Of a stretch of DNA of 64,000 nucleotides, positions 33,668-43,918 are shown piece by piece. The stretch comes from Buchnera aphidicola str. G002 (Myzus persicae) (GTDB taxonomy: Bacteria; Pseudomonadota; Gammaproteobacteria; Enterobacterales; Enterobacteriaceae), in the NCBI RefSeq assembly GCF_000521565.1, contig NZ_CP002701.1, positions 558,001 to 622,000 of the forward strand. The letters run 5' to 3'. Each line of letters begins with the position of its first letter. Positions within the stretch are counted from its first letter, which is position 1. The position numbers and the translations under genes were made by a program. Under the pieces are notes generated by a model that worked only from the letters and a program-made list of their open reading frames with translations, did not search any database and had not been told where the DNA came from.

Positions 33668-33901
33668 ATGAATCGTATAATTTTTTGTACATTTTTAAAA
33701 GAAAAATCTGAAGGTCAAGATTTTCAATGTTATCCAGGAAAAATAGGAGAAAAAATATATAATGAAATTTCTAAAAAAGCATGGAAAAAATGGATAGTAC
33801 AACAAACTATTTTAATCAACGAAAACAAACTTAACATGTCAAATGTTAAAGATCGTAAAAAATTAGAAAAACATATGAAATTATTTTTATTTAAAAAATA
33901 A
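33668..33901 (+). CDS. yggX: Probable Fe(2+)-trafficking protein YggX
   Basis: Small protein linked to iron trafficking and protection of Fe-S clusters. The 77 residues start [20 protein letters not shown], keeping Cys7, then [20 protein letters not shown] and INENKLNM. It is about 14 residues shorter than E. coli YggX (91), missing the C-terminal tail. Order mutY-yggX matches E. coli. Confidence 0.93.
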   Translation: MNRIIFCTFLKEKSEGQDFQCYPGKIGEKIYNEISKKAWKKWIVQQTILINENKLNMSNVKDRKKLEKHMKLFLFKK

Positions 33902-33962
33902 AAAATGATAAAAAATCTTTTAAAAGATATAAAAATATTTATTTCAATACCATATTTTTCAC

Positions 33963-34772
33963 TTGACAAAAAAATTTAATACAGTGCTTATATTTGATTC
34001 TGGCGTCGGCGGCTTATCTATATTAGAAGATATAAAAAAAACATTGCCAAATATAAAGTATATTTATATCCTAGATAATGAAGCTTTTCCTTATGGAAAT
34101 AAAACAAAATGTTTTATTATTCAAAGAAGTATAAAAATAATTAAGACAATAAAAAAAAACTATCCTATTAGTATCACTATAATAGCTTGCAATACAGCTA
34201 GTACTGTAGCATTATCTATTTTGAGAAAAACATTTAATTTTCCTATTATTGGTATCTTTCCAGACATAAAACATGCTGAAAAAATAAGCCAAAATAAAAT
34301 TATTGGTTTAATTGCTACTCAAGCTACCATTAATTCAAGTTATATAAAGAAAAGAACAAATAAAAAAAATCCTAACAAAAACATTCAAATAATAAGTACA
34401 AATAAATTAGCTGTAATAGCAGAAAAAAAAATAAGAGGTTTAATAATTTCAAAAATAGAATTAAAAAAAATTTTTCAAAAATGGATCGATCTTACAATAC
34501 AGCCCGATACAATCATATTAGGCTGTACTCACTTTTTGCTATTAAAAAAAGAAATAAAAGAAATTTTATATAAATCTATTTATTTCGTGGACTCTAAAGA
34601 TAAGATTATACAAAATGTTAAAAAACATTTTAATCGATTTAATATAGATCAAAAAATAAAAGATAATATTTTTTTATATTCAAAAAATAATATAGAACTA
34701 AAAAAATTGTTATTTTTTTTAAAAAAATATAATTTTAAAGAAATAAATTATCTTAAATTAATTTCTTCATGA
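33963..34772 (+). CDS. murI: Glutamate racemase
   Basis: Makes D-glutamate for peptidoglycan. The frame opens at a TTG (33963) giving MTKKFNTVLIFDSGVGGLSI; no in-frame ATG exists between it and an upstream stop at 33930. Catalytic segments FDSGVGG, IACNTAST (first Cys) and GCTHFLLL (second Cys) are intact. 269 residues against 285 in E. coli. Its stop lies inside the 3' end of the convergent sbcB (25-base overlap). A run of 9 A occurs inside the intact frame near 34151. Confidence 0.93.
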   Translation: MTKKFNTVLIFDSGVGGLSILEDIKKTLPNIKYIYILDNEAFPYGNKTKCFIIQRSIKIIKTIKKNYPISITIIACNTASTVALSILRKTFNFPIIGIFPDIKHAEKISQNKIIGLIATQATINSSYIKKRTNKKNPNKNIQIISTNKLAVIAEKKIRGLIISKIELKKIFQKWIDLTIQPDTIILGCTHFLLLKKEIKEILYKSIYFVDSKDKIIQNVKKHFNRFNIDQKIKDNIFLYSKNNIELKKLLFFLKKYNFKEINYLKLISS

Positions 34773-36193
34773 ACTAAATATTGATATTTTTGAAAAACAT
34801 AATCTAATAAATTATTCAACAACAAAACTTTTTCTAAATCAGAAGAATATTCTTTTAATAAATCGCTAATTTTATTTTTATATTTTTGTAAAGCATCAGG
34901 TTCTAAAATTTGCAAGCAATGTTTTAACCATGTTTTTTTTTCATTACGATTCAATGTATGAAAAAAATTACGAGCACGATAACGAAAAAAAAGAGTCTTC
35001 AAACGAAAATCTTGAAAATCAAAATAAATTTTTTCTAAAAAAATTGGTTCAGAATCTCTAATTTTTTTAATATTTTTTTTATCATGTAGATTGAAAAAAG
35101 AATTATATAGTTGCAAGTCTACATCTAAAAAATTTTTATCATAATTTTCTTGAGAAAAAATAATCTGAATATTTTTAATAAATTGTCTATTGTTTTTAAC
35201 AAATTCAATTCTATTATTATGTAATTGCCTATCAAATTTTAATCGTTTCTGATCTTTTTCACGAATTGCTTGTATAGGAGCTAAAATAGGACAACGATTT
35301 AAATATAATAATACTATTCCTAAATCAAATAAATTTTTTATATTATTCTGAGAATATGAGATATTTTTTAAAAATAATATTAACTTTTCTATGTCTTTAA
35401 ATAAATCAAGAGCAATTAATATATTTCTATTATTTTTATGCCATGTTATAGGAAGAATACAACTCATATTTTTACGAATACTACCAAAGCAACCAGAAAC
35501 ATAAATTATTGATTTAAATGTATTTACATCAATTAATTTATATAATTGATTTTTTTTTCTATTTTTTAAAAAAAAATCAAATAATTTTGGTTGTGTTTTT
35601 TTAATCAATTTTGCTATTTCAATAGTCGCATATACATCTGACATCGCATCATGTGCATTTAAATGTCTCAGATTATTAGCGGAAGTTAAATCAGAGAGTT
35701 TAAAACTAGTTAATCCTAGTTCATTTTTAGGCCATCTGATGCCATTAGGTCTTAAAGCATAACACGCTCGTATTAGGTTTAATAAATCCCAACGAGAATT
35801 GCCATTTTTCCAACTCCATTCATAGGGATCAAAAAAATTTCGATAAAATATATTTCTCGTAATTTCATCGTCGAAACTAATATTATTATAACCCACGATA
35901 CAAGTATTAGATACTGTTAAAATATCATGTATCTTTTTAGAAAAATTATATTCATTAGTTCCATATTTTTGTGTATATTGAGGAGTAATATGAGTAATTA
36001 AAATAGAATGCGGATCAGGTAAATAATCATCAGATGGATAACAATAAAAACATTTTGGTTGCTCAATTATATTTAAATTAATATCTGTTCTAATACATGC
36101 AAATTGAGCAGGTTTATCAGATGCAGGATTTAAACCAAAAGTTTCATAATCATAAAATAAAAAAGTAGGTTTATTTTTTTTTGAAAGTATCAT
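34748..36193 (-). CDS. sbcB: Exodeoxyribonuclease I
   Basis: 3'-5' single-strand DNA exonuclease used in mismatch repair and recombination. The DEDD nuclease domain starts with FYDYETFGLNPASDKPAQFA (acidic pair), with NNISFDDEITRN and LNAHDAMSDVYATIE further on; an extended SH3-like and helical C-terminus follows. 481 residues against 475 in E. coli. Present although recBCD is not visible here. Confidence 0.94.
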   Translation of the reverse strand: MILSKKNKPTFLFYDYETFGLNPASDKPAQFACIRTDINLNIIEQPKCFYCYPSDDYLPDPHSILITHITPQYTQKYGTNEYNFSKKIHDILTVSNTCIVGYNNISFDDEITRNIFYRNFFDPYEWSWKNGNSRWDLLNLIRACYALRPNGIRWPKNELGLTSFKLSDLTSANNLRHLNAHDAMSDVYATIEIAKLIKKTQPKLFDFFLKNRKKNQLYKLIDVNTFKSIIYVSGCFGSIRKNMSCILPITWHKNNRNILIALDLFKDIEKLILFLKNISYSQNNIKNLFDLGIVLLYLNRCPILAPIQAIREKDQKRLKFDRQLHNNRIEFVKNNRQFIKNIQIIFSQENYDKNFLDVDLQLYNSFFNLHDKKNIKKIRDSEPIFLEKIYFDFQDFRLKTLFFRYRARNFFHTLNRNEKKTWLKHCLQILEPDALQKYKNKISDLLKEYSSDLEKVLLLNNLLDYVFQKYQYLVHEEINLR

Positions 36194-36286
36194 TTTTTTG
36201 AATTTAATAATTGAATAAAATTTTAAACTACTTAAACATTATTTCTATTCAAATAAAACATAAAATAAAGAAAAAAGGATTTAAAC

Positions 36287-36595
36287 ATGTCTGATACAAA
36301 AAAATCATTTAAAAATGTCTTAGAATTCGTACATAAATTTAGAAGAAAAAATAAAATTAAAAGAGAAATTTGTGATATTGAAAAAAAAATTAGAGATAAT
36401 CAAAAAAGAATATTACTTCTTGATAATCTTAGTCAATATATTACACCAGATATGAATTATGAAGAAATTAAAAAAATAATTTTTATGATGAAAAGTGATT
36501 ATGAAGACAGAGTAGATGATTATATTGTTAAAAATGCAGAACTATCAAAAGAAAAAAGGAGTTTATCTAAAGATTTAAAATTAATTATAGATTAA
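36287..36595 (+). CDS. tmaR: PTS system regulator TmaR (YeeX)
   Basis: Coiled-coil protein that in E. coli clusters PTS enzyme I at the cell pole and limits its activity. The 102 residues align with E. coli Yee[41 protein letters not shown], and [20 protein letters not shown]. Highly helical and charged, no membrane segment. Good AAAAAGGA site upstream. E. coli yeeX is also near sbcB. Confidence 0.93.
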   Translation: MSDTKKSFKNVLEFVHKFRRKNKIKREICDIEKKIRDNQKRILLLDNLSQYITPDMNYEEIKKIIFMMKSDYEDRVDDYIVKNAELSKEKRSLSKDLKLIID

Positions 36596-36616
36596 TATTA
36601 TTTTAAAAAATTTTAT

Positions 36617-36689
36617 CTCCTCTGACTGGATTCGAACCAGTGACATACGGATTAACAGTCCGCCGTTCTACCAACTGAACTACAGAGGA
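36617..36689 (-). tRNA. asnT: tRNA-Asn (anticodon GUU)
   Basis: Reverse-strand cloverleaf of 73 bases: acceptor TCCTCTG pairs with CAGAGGA, discriminator G, anticodon loop CTGTTAA (GTT), T-loop TTCGAAT. CCA is not encoded. Gene name by equivalence with E. coli. Confidence 0.96.
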
Positions 36690-36700
36690 ATATAGATACA

Positions 36701-36729
36701 TATATACCAAAAATTTATATATCTGTCAA
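36701..36729 (-). promoter_or_regulatory. Promoter of tRNA-Asn
   Basis: On the minus strand a perfect TTGACA (36729-36724) is followed after 17 bases by TATATA (36706-36701), placing transcription start about five bases before the mature tRNA. This is the best sigma-70 match seen in the window. Confidence 0.65.
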
Positions 36730-36838
36730 ATATATATATCGAAATATAAAATTTTATTTTAAAAAATATAAAATTTTTAAAAGAACTATAGATTATTAGA
36801 AAAAATTGATTTATAGTAATAAATATAATAAAAAATAC

Positions 36839-36911
36839 GGCCCTTTAGCTCAGTGGTAAGAGCAGGCGACTCATAATCGCTTGGTCGCTGGTTCAAATCC
36901 AGCAGGGGCCA
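36839..36911 (+). tRNA. ileX: tRNA-Ile2 (anticodon CAU, lysidine type)
   Basis: Acceptor GGCCCTT pairs with AGGGGCC; the anticodon loop CTCATAA gives CAT. The sequence follows E. coli tRNA-Ile2 in its D-arm TTAGCTCAGTGGTAAGAG and anticodon stem GGCGA/TCGCT, not tRNA-Met, so it should be converted by TilS to read AUA. A TATAAT at 36824-36829 lies ten bases upstream of the mature 5' end. CCA is not encoded. Confidence 0.93.
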
Positions 36912-37042
36912 TTAAAATAAAACTTAATTTCTACACATTATCTAATAAAAATAAATATCATGCTAATTTTAAATATCAATTAAAATATTAATATTTACTA
37001 TAACATTCTAAATTTTTTATGATGAACTAGGATTTAATTTTT

Positions 37043-37687
37043 ATGAACTGGAAAAAAGAATTTATTGATTTTTCTTTCAAAAAAAAAGCGTTAAAATTTG
37101 GTAGTTTTATATTAAAATCAGGACGAACCAGTCCCTATTTTTTTAATTCAGGTTTATTATCTAGTGGTAAAGACATTATTAAAATCGGTGTACTTTACGC
37201 ACATTCTATCATAGATTCTAAAATAGAATTCGATATATTATTTGGAGCAGCATATAAAGGTATTCCAATTGTTGTCGCAACTTCTATCGCTCTAAAAAAT
37301 TTCTATAATTTAAATATTCCGTATGTTTTTAATAGAAAAGAGAAAAAAAAATATGGAGAAAAAGGAGATTTAATTGGTCAAAAAATTCAAAATAAAAAAA
37401 TTATTATTTTAGATGATGTGGTCACATCGGGCACTGCAATACATTATTCTATTAATATTTTAGAGGAAAAAAAAGCTCATATCTCCTCTATATTTGTTCT
37501 TTTAGACCGAAAAGAAAAAGGAAAAAGAAATTTACATACTATTCATCACTTGAAAAATAAAAACAGTTATAAAATCAACTCAATAATTACTATTGAAGAT
37601 CTTATATCTTATTTGTTAGAAGAAAATAAATTAAAAAAACATGTACCAGAATTAATAAAATATCGTGAAAAATATGGGATCTATTAA
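37043..37687 (+). CDS. pyrE: Orotate phosphoribosyltransferase
   Basis: Fifth step of pyrimidine synthesis (orotate + PRPP to OMP). The 214 residues (E. coli 213) include the substrate segment LKSGRTSPYFFNSGL and the PRPP-binding motif ILDDVVTSGTA. It is convergent with dut after 16 bases; E. coli has dut and pyrE near each other as well. Confidence 0.96.
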   Translation: MNWKKEFIDFSFKKKALKFGSFILKSGRTSPYFFNSGLLSSGKDIIKIGVLYAHSIIDSKIEFDILFGAAYKGIPIVVATSIALKNFYNLNIPYVFNRKEKKKYGEKGDLIGQKIQNKKIIILDDVVTSGTAIHYSINILEEKKAHISSIFVLLDRKEKGKRNLHTIHHLKNKNSYKINSIITIEDLISYLLEENKLKKHVPELIKYREKYGIY

Positions 37688-37703
37688 TATCAAAAATTCT
37701 ATC

Positions 37704-38162
37704 TTAAGAAACACCGGAATGACCAAAACCTTTTTCAGCACGTTTAGTTAAATCAAATTCTTCTACTACAGAAAAACATGGTTTGATAATTGGAATAAAA
37801 ACTATTTGTGCCACTCTATCACTTGGATTAACATAAAAATCTTTTTGACTACGATTCCAAAGAGATACCATTAATTGACCTTGATAATCAGAATCGATTA
37901 AACCAACTAAATTACCTAGTACAATTCCTTTTTTATGACCGAGTCCAGATCGAGGTAAAATAATTGCTGTAATATAAGGATTCTCAATGTATATAGCAAT
38001 TCCAGTTGGAATTAAAATAGTTTCATTCGCTTTTAATTTTATTTTTTTTTCTAAACAGGCTCTAAGATCCAGACCGGATGATCCTGAAGTTGAATACGTA
38101 GGCAATGAAAAATTTTTTTTTCCATGTAAATTTAAAATTTTTACTTTAATATTATTCATCAT
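37704..38162 (-). CDS. dut: dUTP pyrophosphatase
   Basis: Trimeric dUTPase removing dUTP and making dUMP. All five motifs are visible: [38 protein letters not shown] and the P-loop-like C-terminus [12 protein letters not shown]. 152 residues as in E. coli. The start is a doublet ATGATG; either is possible. Confidence 0.96.
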   Translation of the reverse strand: MMNNIKVKILNLHGKKNFSLPTYSTSGSSGLDLRACLEKKIKLKANETILIPTGIAIYIENPYITAIILPRSGLGHKKGIVLGNLVGLIDSDYQGQLMVSLWNRSQKDFYVNPSDRVAQIVFIPIIKPCFSVVEEFDLTKRAEKGFGHSGVS

Positions 38163-38206
38163 AAAATTATATTTTTCTTAATCAACAAAAATGTAATAAA
38201 AAAAAG

Positions 38207-38956
38207 TTAAAATACAGACACACAAAACCCGGGATTGAGAAAAGAAGAACGAGAAGATAATGAATAATTGAGTTCTACACCTTGCCAGGTTTGAACTTTT
38301 CCACCAGCTGCAACAACAATAGCATGACCAGCTGCAGTATCCCAAATATTAGTGTTTCCAAATCTTGGATAAATTTGTCCTATTCCTTCGGCAATTAAAC
38401 AAAATTTTAATGAAGAACCTAAACTTTTTAACTGATAATCTTTAATATTTGCTAAATAATCTTTCAATTCTTTATCAGGATGTGAACGACTAGTTATGAT
38501 AACCAGATATTTCGAATGAGATACCGTAATTTTTTCTTTTATACCTATTTTTTTTTCTTTCCAAGCTTTTTGCTTGTAAGAAGAATACAAAACATCAAAA
38601 AAAGGAGCATATATTACCCCTAATACAGGTATATCGTCTTCAATTAAGCTAATATTGACTGTAAACTCACCATTTTTTTTTAAAAATTCTTTAGTTCCAT
38701 CTAATGGATCAATCAGCCAATAACGTTTCCAATGACGACAAAAATCAAGATTATATATTTCTTCTTCAGAAATAATAGGAATATTCGGATTAATTGAAAA
38801 CAGTCCTTTTTTGATTATATTGTGAGCTTCATGATCAACATTAGTTATCGGTGTATTATCTAATTTATAAGCAACATTTATAGATTCTTTTGAATTATAA
38901 AATTTCATAATAACACTGCCCGCATGACGAGCTAATTTACAAACTTTGTTTAACAT
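38207..38956 (-). CDS. cysQ: 3'(2'),5'-bisphosphate nucleotidase CysQ
   Basis: Inositol-monophosphatase-fold enzyme hydrolysing PAP produced by sulfate assimilation. The 249 residues (E. coli 246) contain the metal site EEE followed by LIDPLDGTKEFLKKNGEFT and the second signature NIWDTAAGHAIVVAAGG. It follows rplI by 46 bases on the same strand. Confidence 0.95.
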   Translation of the reverse strand: MLNKVCKLARHAGSVIMKFYNSKESINVAYKLDNTPITNVDHEAHNIIKKGLFSINPNIPIISEEEIYNLDFCRHWKRYWLIDPLDGTKEFLKKNGEFTVNISLIEDDIPVLGVIYAPFFDVLYSSYKQKAWKEKKIGIKEKITVSHSKYLVIITSRSHPDKELKDYLANIKDYQLKSLGSSLKFCLIAEGIGQIYPRFGNTNIWDTAAGHAIVVAAGGKVQTWQGVELNYSLSSRSSFLNPGFCVSVF

Positions 38957-39002
38957 GAATATGCCATATTTTTTATAGTAATTAGAAATACATTATTAAA
39001 AA

Positions 39003-39455
39003 TTAATTTTTTGAGATAATATTTACTATAAAACTAACTTGTATCTCATTATGTGGTTGAAAAATAACTTGATGTTCTCCAACTTTACGTAACAAACCAT
39101 TAGGCAACCGAATTTCTTTTTTATTTATTTTTACACCTAACGATATCATTTCTTTAAGAATGTTTCTAATACCAACTGAACCAAATATTTTACCTTCTTT
39201 TCCTACTTTAGAAAAAATTGTGATAGATTTTATGTTTTTTATTTTTTCAGCACGTGTTTGTGCTATAAGTAATTTGCTAGTGTTTTCTTTTTCTAATTCG
39301 ATACGTTGAGCTTCAAAAGATTCAACATTTTTTTTATTCGCTAGAATTGCTTTACCTTTCGGAATTAAAAAATTTCTTGCATAACCAGACTTAACGTTAA
39401 TAATTGAACCAGAACTGCCTAATTTACGAATTTGACAAAGAAGTATAACTTCCAT
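39003..39455 (-). CDS. rplI: 50S ribosomal protein L9
   Basis: Elongated two-domain protein L9. It starts MEVILLCQIRKLGSSGSIIN and has the signature VKSGYARNFLIPKGKAILA, then a long central helix and a C-terminal rRNA-binding domain. 150 residues (E. coli 149). Third gene of the rpsF-rpsR-rplI unit. Confidence 0.96.
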   Translation of the reverse strand: MEVILLCQIRKLGSSGSIINVKSGYARNFLIPKGKAILANKKNVESFEAQRIELEKENTSKLLIAQTRAEKIKNIKSITIFSKVGKEGKIFGSVGIRNILKEMISLGVKINKKEIRLPNGLLRKVGEHQVIFQPHNEIQVSFIVNIISKN

Positions 39456-39500
39456 TATTTGTTATTCTCTCTCTGGATTTTAATAAAAAATAAAATTATA

Positions 39501-39767
<267 letters not shown>

Positions 39768-39832
39768 TTATGATTAAAAATAAAATTGAGATGTTTAAAA
39801 AAATAATATAGAAATATAATTTATAATAAAGT

Positions 39833-40174
39833 CTATTTTTTTTCTTTCTTATCATCTTTTAATTTCATGATGGGAGATAATTCAGTTATTGCATTTTTCA
39901 TACATATAATAATATTTCTAAGAATAAAATTATTAAAACGAAATTCTGTTTCTAAAATATTAATAGTCTGAGGAAGCACTTCTATATTCATCAGAATATA
40001 ATGAGCTTTATGTAATTTATTAATAGAATAAGATAGTTGGCGCCTACCCCAATCTTCTAATCTATGTACGATACCAGAATTTTGATGAATAATTTTTTTA
40101 TATTTTTCAATAAGGGAAGGTACTTGATCACTTTGATCAGGATGAATCATAAATATTATTTCATAATGACGCAT
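39833..40174 (-). CDS. rpsF: 30S ribosomal protein S6
   Basis: Small-subunit protein S6, which binds S18. The 113 residues start [20 protein letters not shown] and contain [20 protein letters not shown]; it is shorter than E. coli (131), lacking most of the C-terminal acidic tail. Its ATG lies in the second arm of a short hairpin next to a strong AAGGAG, suggesting translational control. Confidence 0.96.
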   Translation of the reverse strand: MRHYEIIFMIHPDQSDQVPSLIEKYKKIIHQNSGIVHRLEDWGRRQLSYSINKLHKAHYILMNIEVLPQTINILETEFRFNNFILRNIIICMKNAITELSPIMKLKDDKKEKK

Positions 40175-40240
40175 AAAAAATGCGCTCCTTTTGGTTTTAG
40201 CTTCCTTACAAGATGATTTATACTTATTTTCTAAGGAAGC
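40170..40240 (-). promoter_or_regulatory. Structured leader of rpsF mRNA
   Basis: Two hairpins lie in the rpsF leader. The distal one pairs GCTTCCTTA (40200-40208) with TAAGGAAGC (40232-40240), 9 bp, 23-base loop. The proximal one pairs CGCAT (40170-40174) with ATGCG (40180-40184) around five A; its arm contains the rpsF start codon, and the SD (minus AAGGAG, 40190-40185) abuts it. In other bacteria S6:S18 bind the rpsF leader to repress it; whether this is a homologous element is an inference. Confidence 0.45.
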
Positions 40241-40345
40241 AAGGAATTTTTTTAAATTATTAAAAATGATATATTTATATAATATTTTACTTTTTTAAAA
40301 AAATCAATACAATTTAATTTTTTAGCAATAAAATACTTTTTAACT

Positions 40346-42520
40346 CTATATCAAAGATAATTCTATTTTTCTTTCATTTAAATTAACAGAATAAACTTTT
40401 ACTTTTAAAATATCACCAAGACAATAAGTATTTTTATTAGATTTTCCGATTAATTTAAGACCTAAAGCATCAAAATAATAATAATCATCTTCTAAAGAAG
40501 CGATACGAACTAATCCCTCAATAAAAAATTGATTTAAACGAACAAAAAATCCGAACGAAGTGACATTAGAAATCACACCAGTAAATATGTCACCTATTTT
40601 TTTATACATAAAATCACATTTCAACCAATCAATTACGTCTCGATTCGCTTCATCTGCACGTCTTTCAGTCATGGAACAGTGTTGTCCTATTTTTTTCATT
40701 TCAAATATATTATATAAACAAGAATCACAATCTTTATAAGAAAGTGATTTCTTTTCTGATAATAAACATTTTATTACTCTATGTAGTACTAAATCAGGAT
40801 AGCGTCTAATAGGTGATGTAAAATGAACATAACTATATAAAGATAAACCAAAATGACCACAATTATTTGGTGAATAAACAGCTTGTTGCATAGAACGTAA
40901 TAATATTGTTTGAATCATTTCATATTCAGGACGATTAGAAATATTTTTTAATAAATTTGAATAATGTATAGATTCTGGTATTTCTCCTCCTAATAACGAC
41001 AGACCTAATTCTTTTAAAAACGAACGAAAAGTAACAATATTATTTTTTTTGGGAGGATTGTGATTGCGAAATAAAACAGGATGATTATATTTTTGAACAA
41101 AAGAAGCAGAAGCTATATTTGCTAAAATCATACATGATTCAATAAATTTATGCGCATCATTTCTAATATCTTGATAAATATTTTTAATTCTTAAATTAGA
41201 ATCTAAAACAAATTTAGCTACTATATTTTCAAAATAGATACCTTTTTTAGAAATGTTATCTCTATTAAAAACTTTCTGTAAATATGATAAATTTTCAATA
41301 TCTTTCAAGAATTTTTTGTATTTAGAACGCAAAAAAATATCGCCATTCCAAATTTTAAAAATTTCATTATATGTAAACCTTCCATGAGAACATATTACTG
41401 CTTCATAATGTTTATAGCTAATTAATTCTCCTGTATTAGATAAATTCATTTCGCATATCAAACATAGACGTTCTTTAAAAGGATTTAAAGAACATAAATC
41501 TGTAGAAATTTTTTCTGGTAACATAGGAACAACTAATGAAGGAAAATATACAGATGTACCTCTTTCTAAAGCAGCTTTATCTAATGCAGTATTGGGTTTA
41601 ACATAGTAACTAACATCTGCAATTGCTACTAATAAATTCCAACCTTCTTCTGAATTGTTTTTTTTTTTACAAAAAACAGCGTCATCAAAATCACGAGCAT
41701 CTTCATCATCAATAGTAAAAAAAGGAATATGTCTCATATCTATACGATTTTTAAAATCACATAAATTAATTTTATGACTAATTTGAGATAATTGCTTTTG
41801 AGCATCTTCGGACCAAAAAGATGGAATAGAATGTTTTCGCAATGCTATATCTATAGCTAAATTAGTACCCATTTCTTTTCCAAGAACTTCTACTATTAAT
41901 CCTTCTGCTTTATTGTTTCTTGTAGGATGTTTTTTTAACTTTACAACTACAATCGATCCTATCGAAATATTTTCTCTATGTGAAAATATAAGAATCTTGA
42001 AATTAAAACGAGTATCATCTGGCACTACAAATTTTATTTTATTTTTTGAAAAATATCTACCTACAATTAAAGAATCATTCGCCTTAAGTATTTTTAAAAA
42101 TTTTGCTGAATTACGTCCTTTTCTATCAGAATTTACAATATAAGCTAAAATAACATCACCGTGAATACAAAATTTCATTTGTTCTGATGAAAGCCATAGG
42201 TCATCTTGTGATGTTTCTATTCGAAGAAAACCGTAACCATCTTTATGTCCTATAACTTTTCCTTGTACTACTTTGATATTATCAGGATTAATATAGCAAC
42301 GATTTTTAGTATATATAATTTGACCATCTCGTTCCATTGCTCTTAATCTTCGACGTAATGCTTTTTTTTCTTCTTGATGAATAATACCAAATTTTCTTTC
42401 TATTTTTTTTTGACTAATTAAATCTTGACATTTTTTAAGCCAAGATGAGATGTATTCTCGGCTTGGAATAGAATTTTTATATTTTTTAGCTTCTCGTTTT
42501 TGGTAGGGATCTACTACCAT
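40346..42520 (-). CDS. rnr: Ribonuclease R
   Basis: Processive 3'-5' exoribonuclease. It starts MVVDPYQKREAKKYKNSIPS like E. coli (MSQDPFQEREAEKYANPIPS), then an HTH segment RRRLRAMERDGQI, cold-shock domains, the RNB catalytic core with DDEDARDFDDAVF and a C-terminal S1 domain. It ends directly after S1 at 724 residues, lacking the Lys-rich tail of E. coli RNase R (813). It lies between purA and rpsF as in E. coli, with rlmB and nsrR missing. Confidence 0.95.
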   Translation of the reverse strand: MVVDPYQKREAKKYKNSIPSREYISSWLKKCQDLISQKKIERKFGIIHQEEKKALRRRLRAMERDGQIIYTKNRCYINPDNIKVVQGKVIGHKDGYGFLRIETSQDDLWLSSEQMKFCIHGDVILAYIVNSDRKGRNSAKFLKILKANDSLIVGRYFSKNKIKFVVPDDTRFNFKILIFSHRENISIGSIVVVKLKKHPTRNNKAEGLIVEVLGKEMGTNLAIDIALRKHSIPSFWSEDAQKQLSQISHKINLCDFKNRIDMRHIPFFTIDDEDARDFDDAVFCKKKNNSEEGWNLLVAIADVSYYVKPNTALDKAALERGTSVYFPSLVVPMLPEKISTDLCSLNPFKERLCLICEMNLSNTGELISYKHYEAVICSHGRFTYNEIFKIWNGDIFLRSKYKKFLKDIENLSYLQKVFNRDNISKKGIYFENIVAKFVLDSNLRIKNIYQDIRNDAHKFIESCMILANIASASFVQKYNHPVLFRNHNPPKKNNIVTFRSFLKELGLSLLGGEIPESIHYSNLLKNISNRPEYEMIQTILLRSMQQAVYSPNNCGHFGLSLYSYVHFTSPIRRYPDLVLHRVIKCLLSEKKSLSYKDCDSCLYNIFEMKKIGQHCSMTERRADEANRDVIDWLKCDFMYKKIGDIFTGVISNVTSFGFFVRLNQFFIEGLVRIASLEDDYYYFDALGLKLIGKSNKNTYCLGDILKVKVYSVNLNERKIELSLI

Positions 42521-42576
42521 ATTTACTTCTCCATTTATATCATTTCATAGTTATATTATATTTCAATTAAATAAAT

Positions 42577-43869
<1,293 letters not shown>

Positions 43870-43918
43870 TTATGCCTATTTTCTCAATCTTAATTTGAGT
43901 TTTACTATCAAAAATGTA

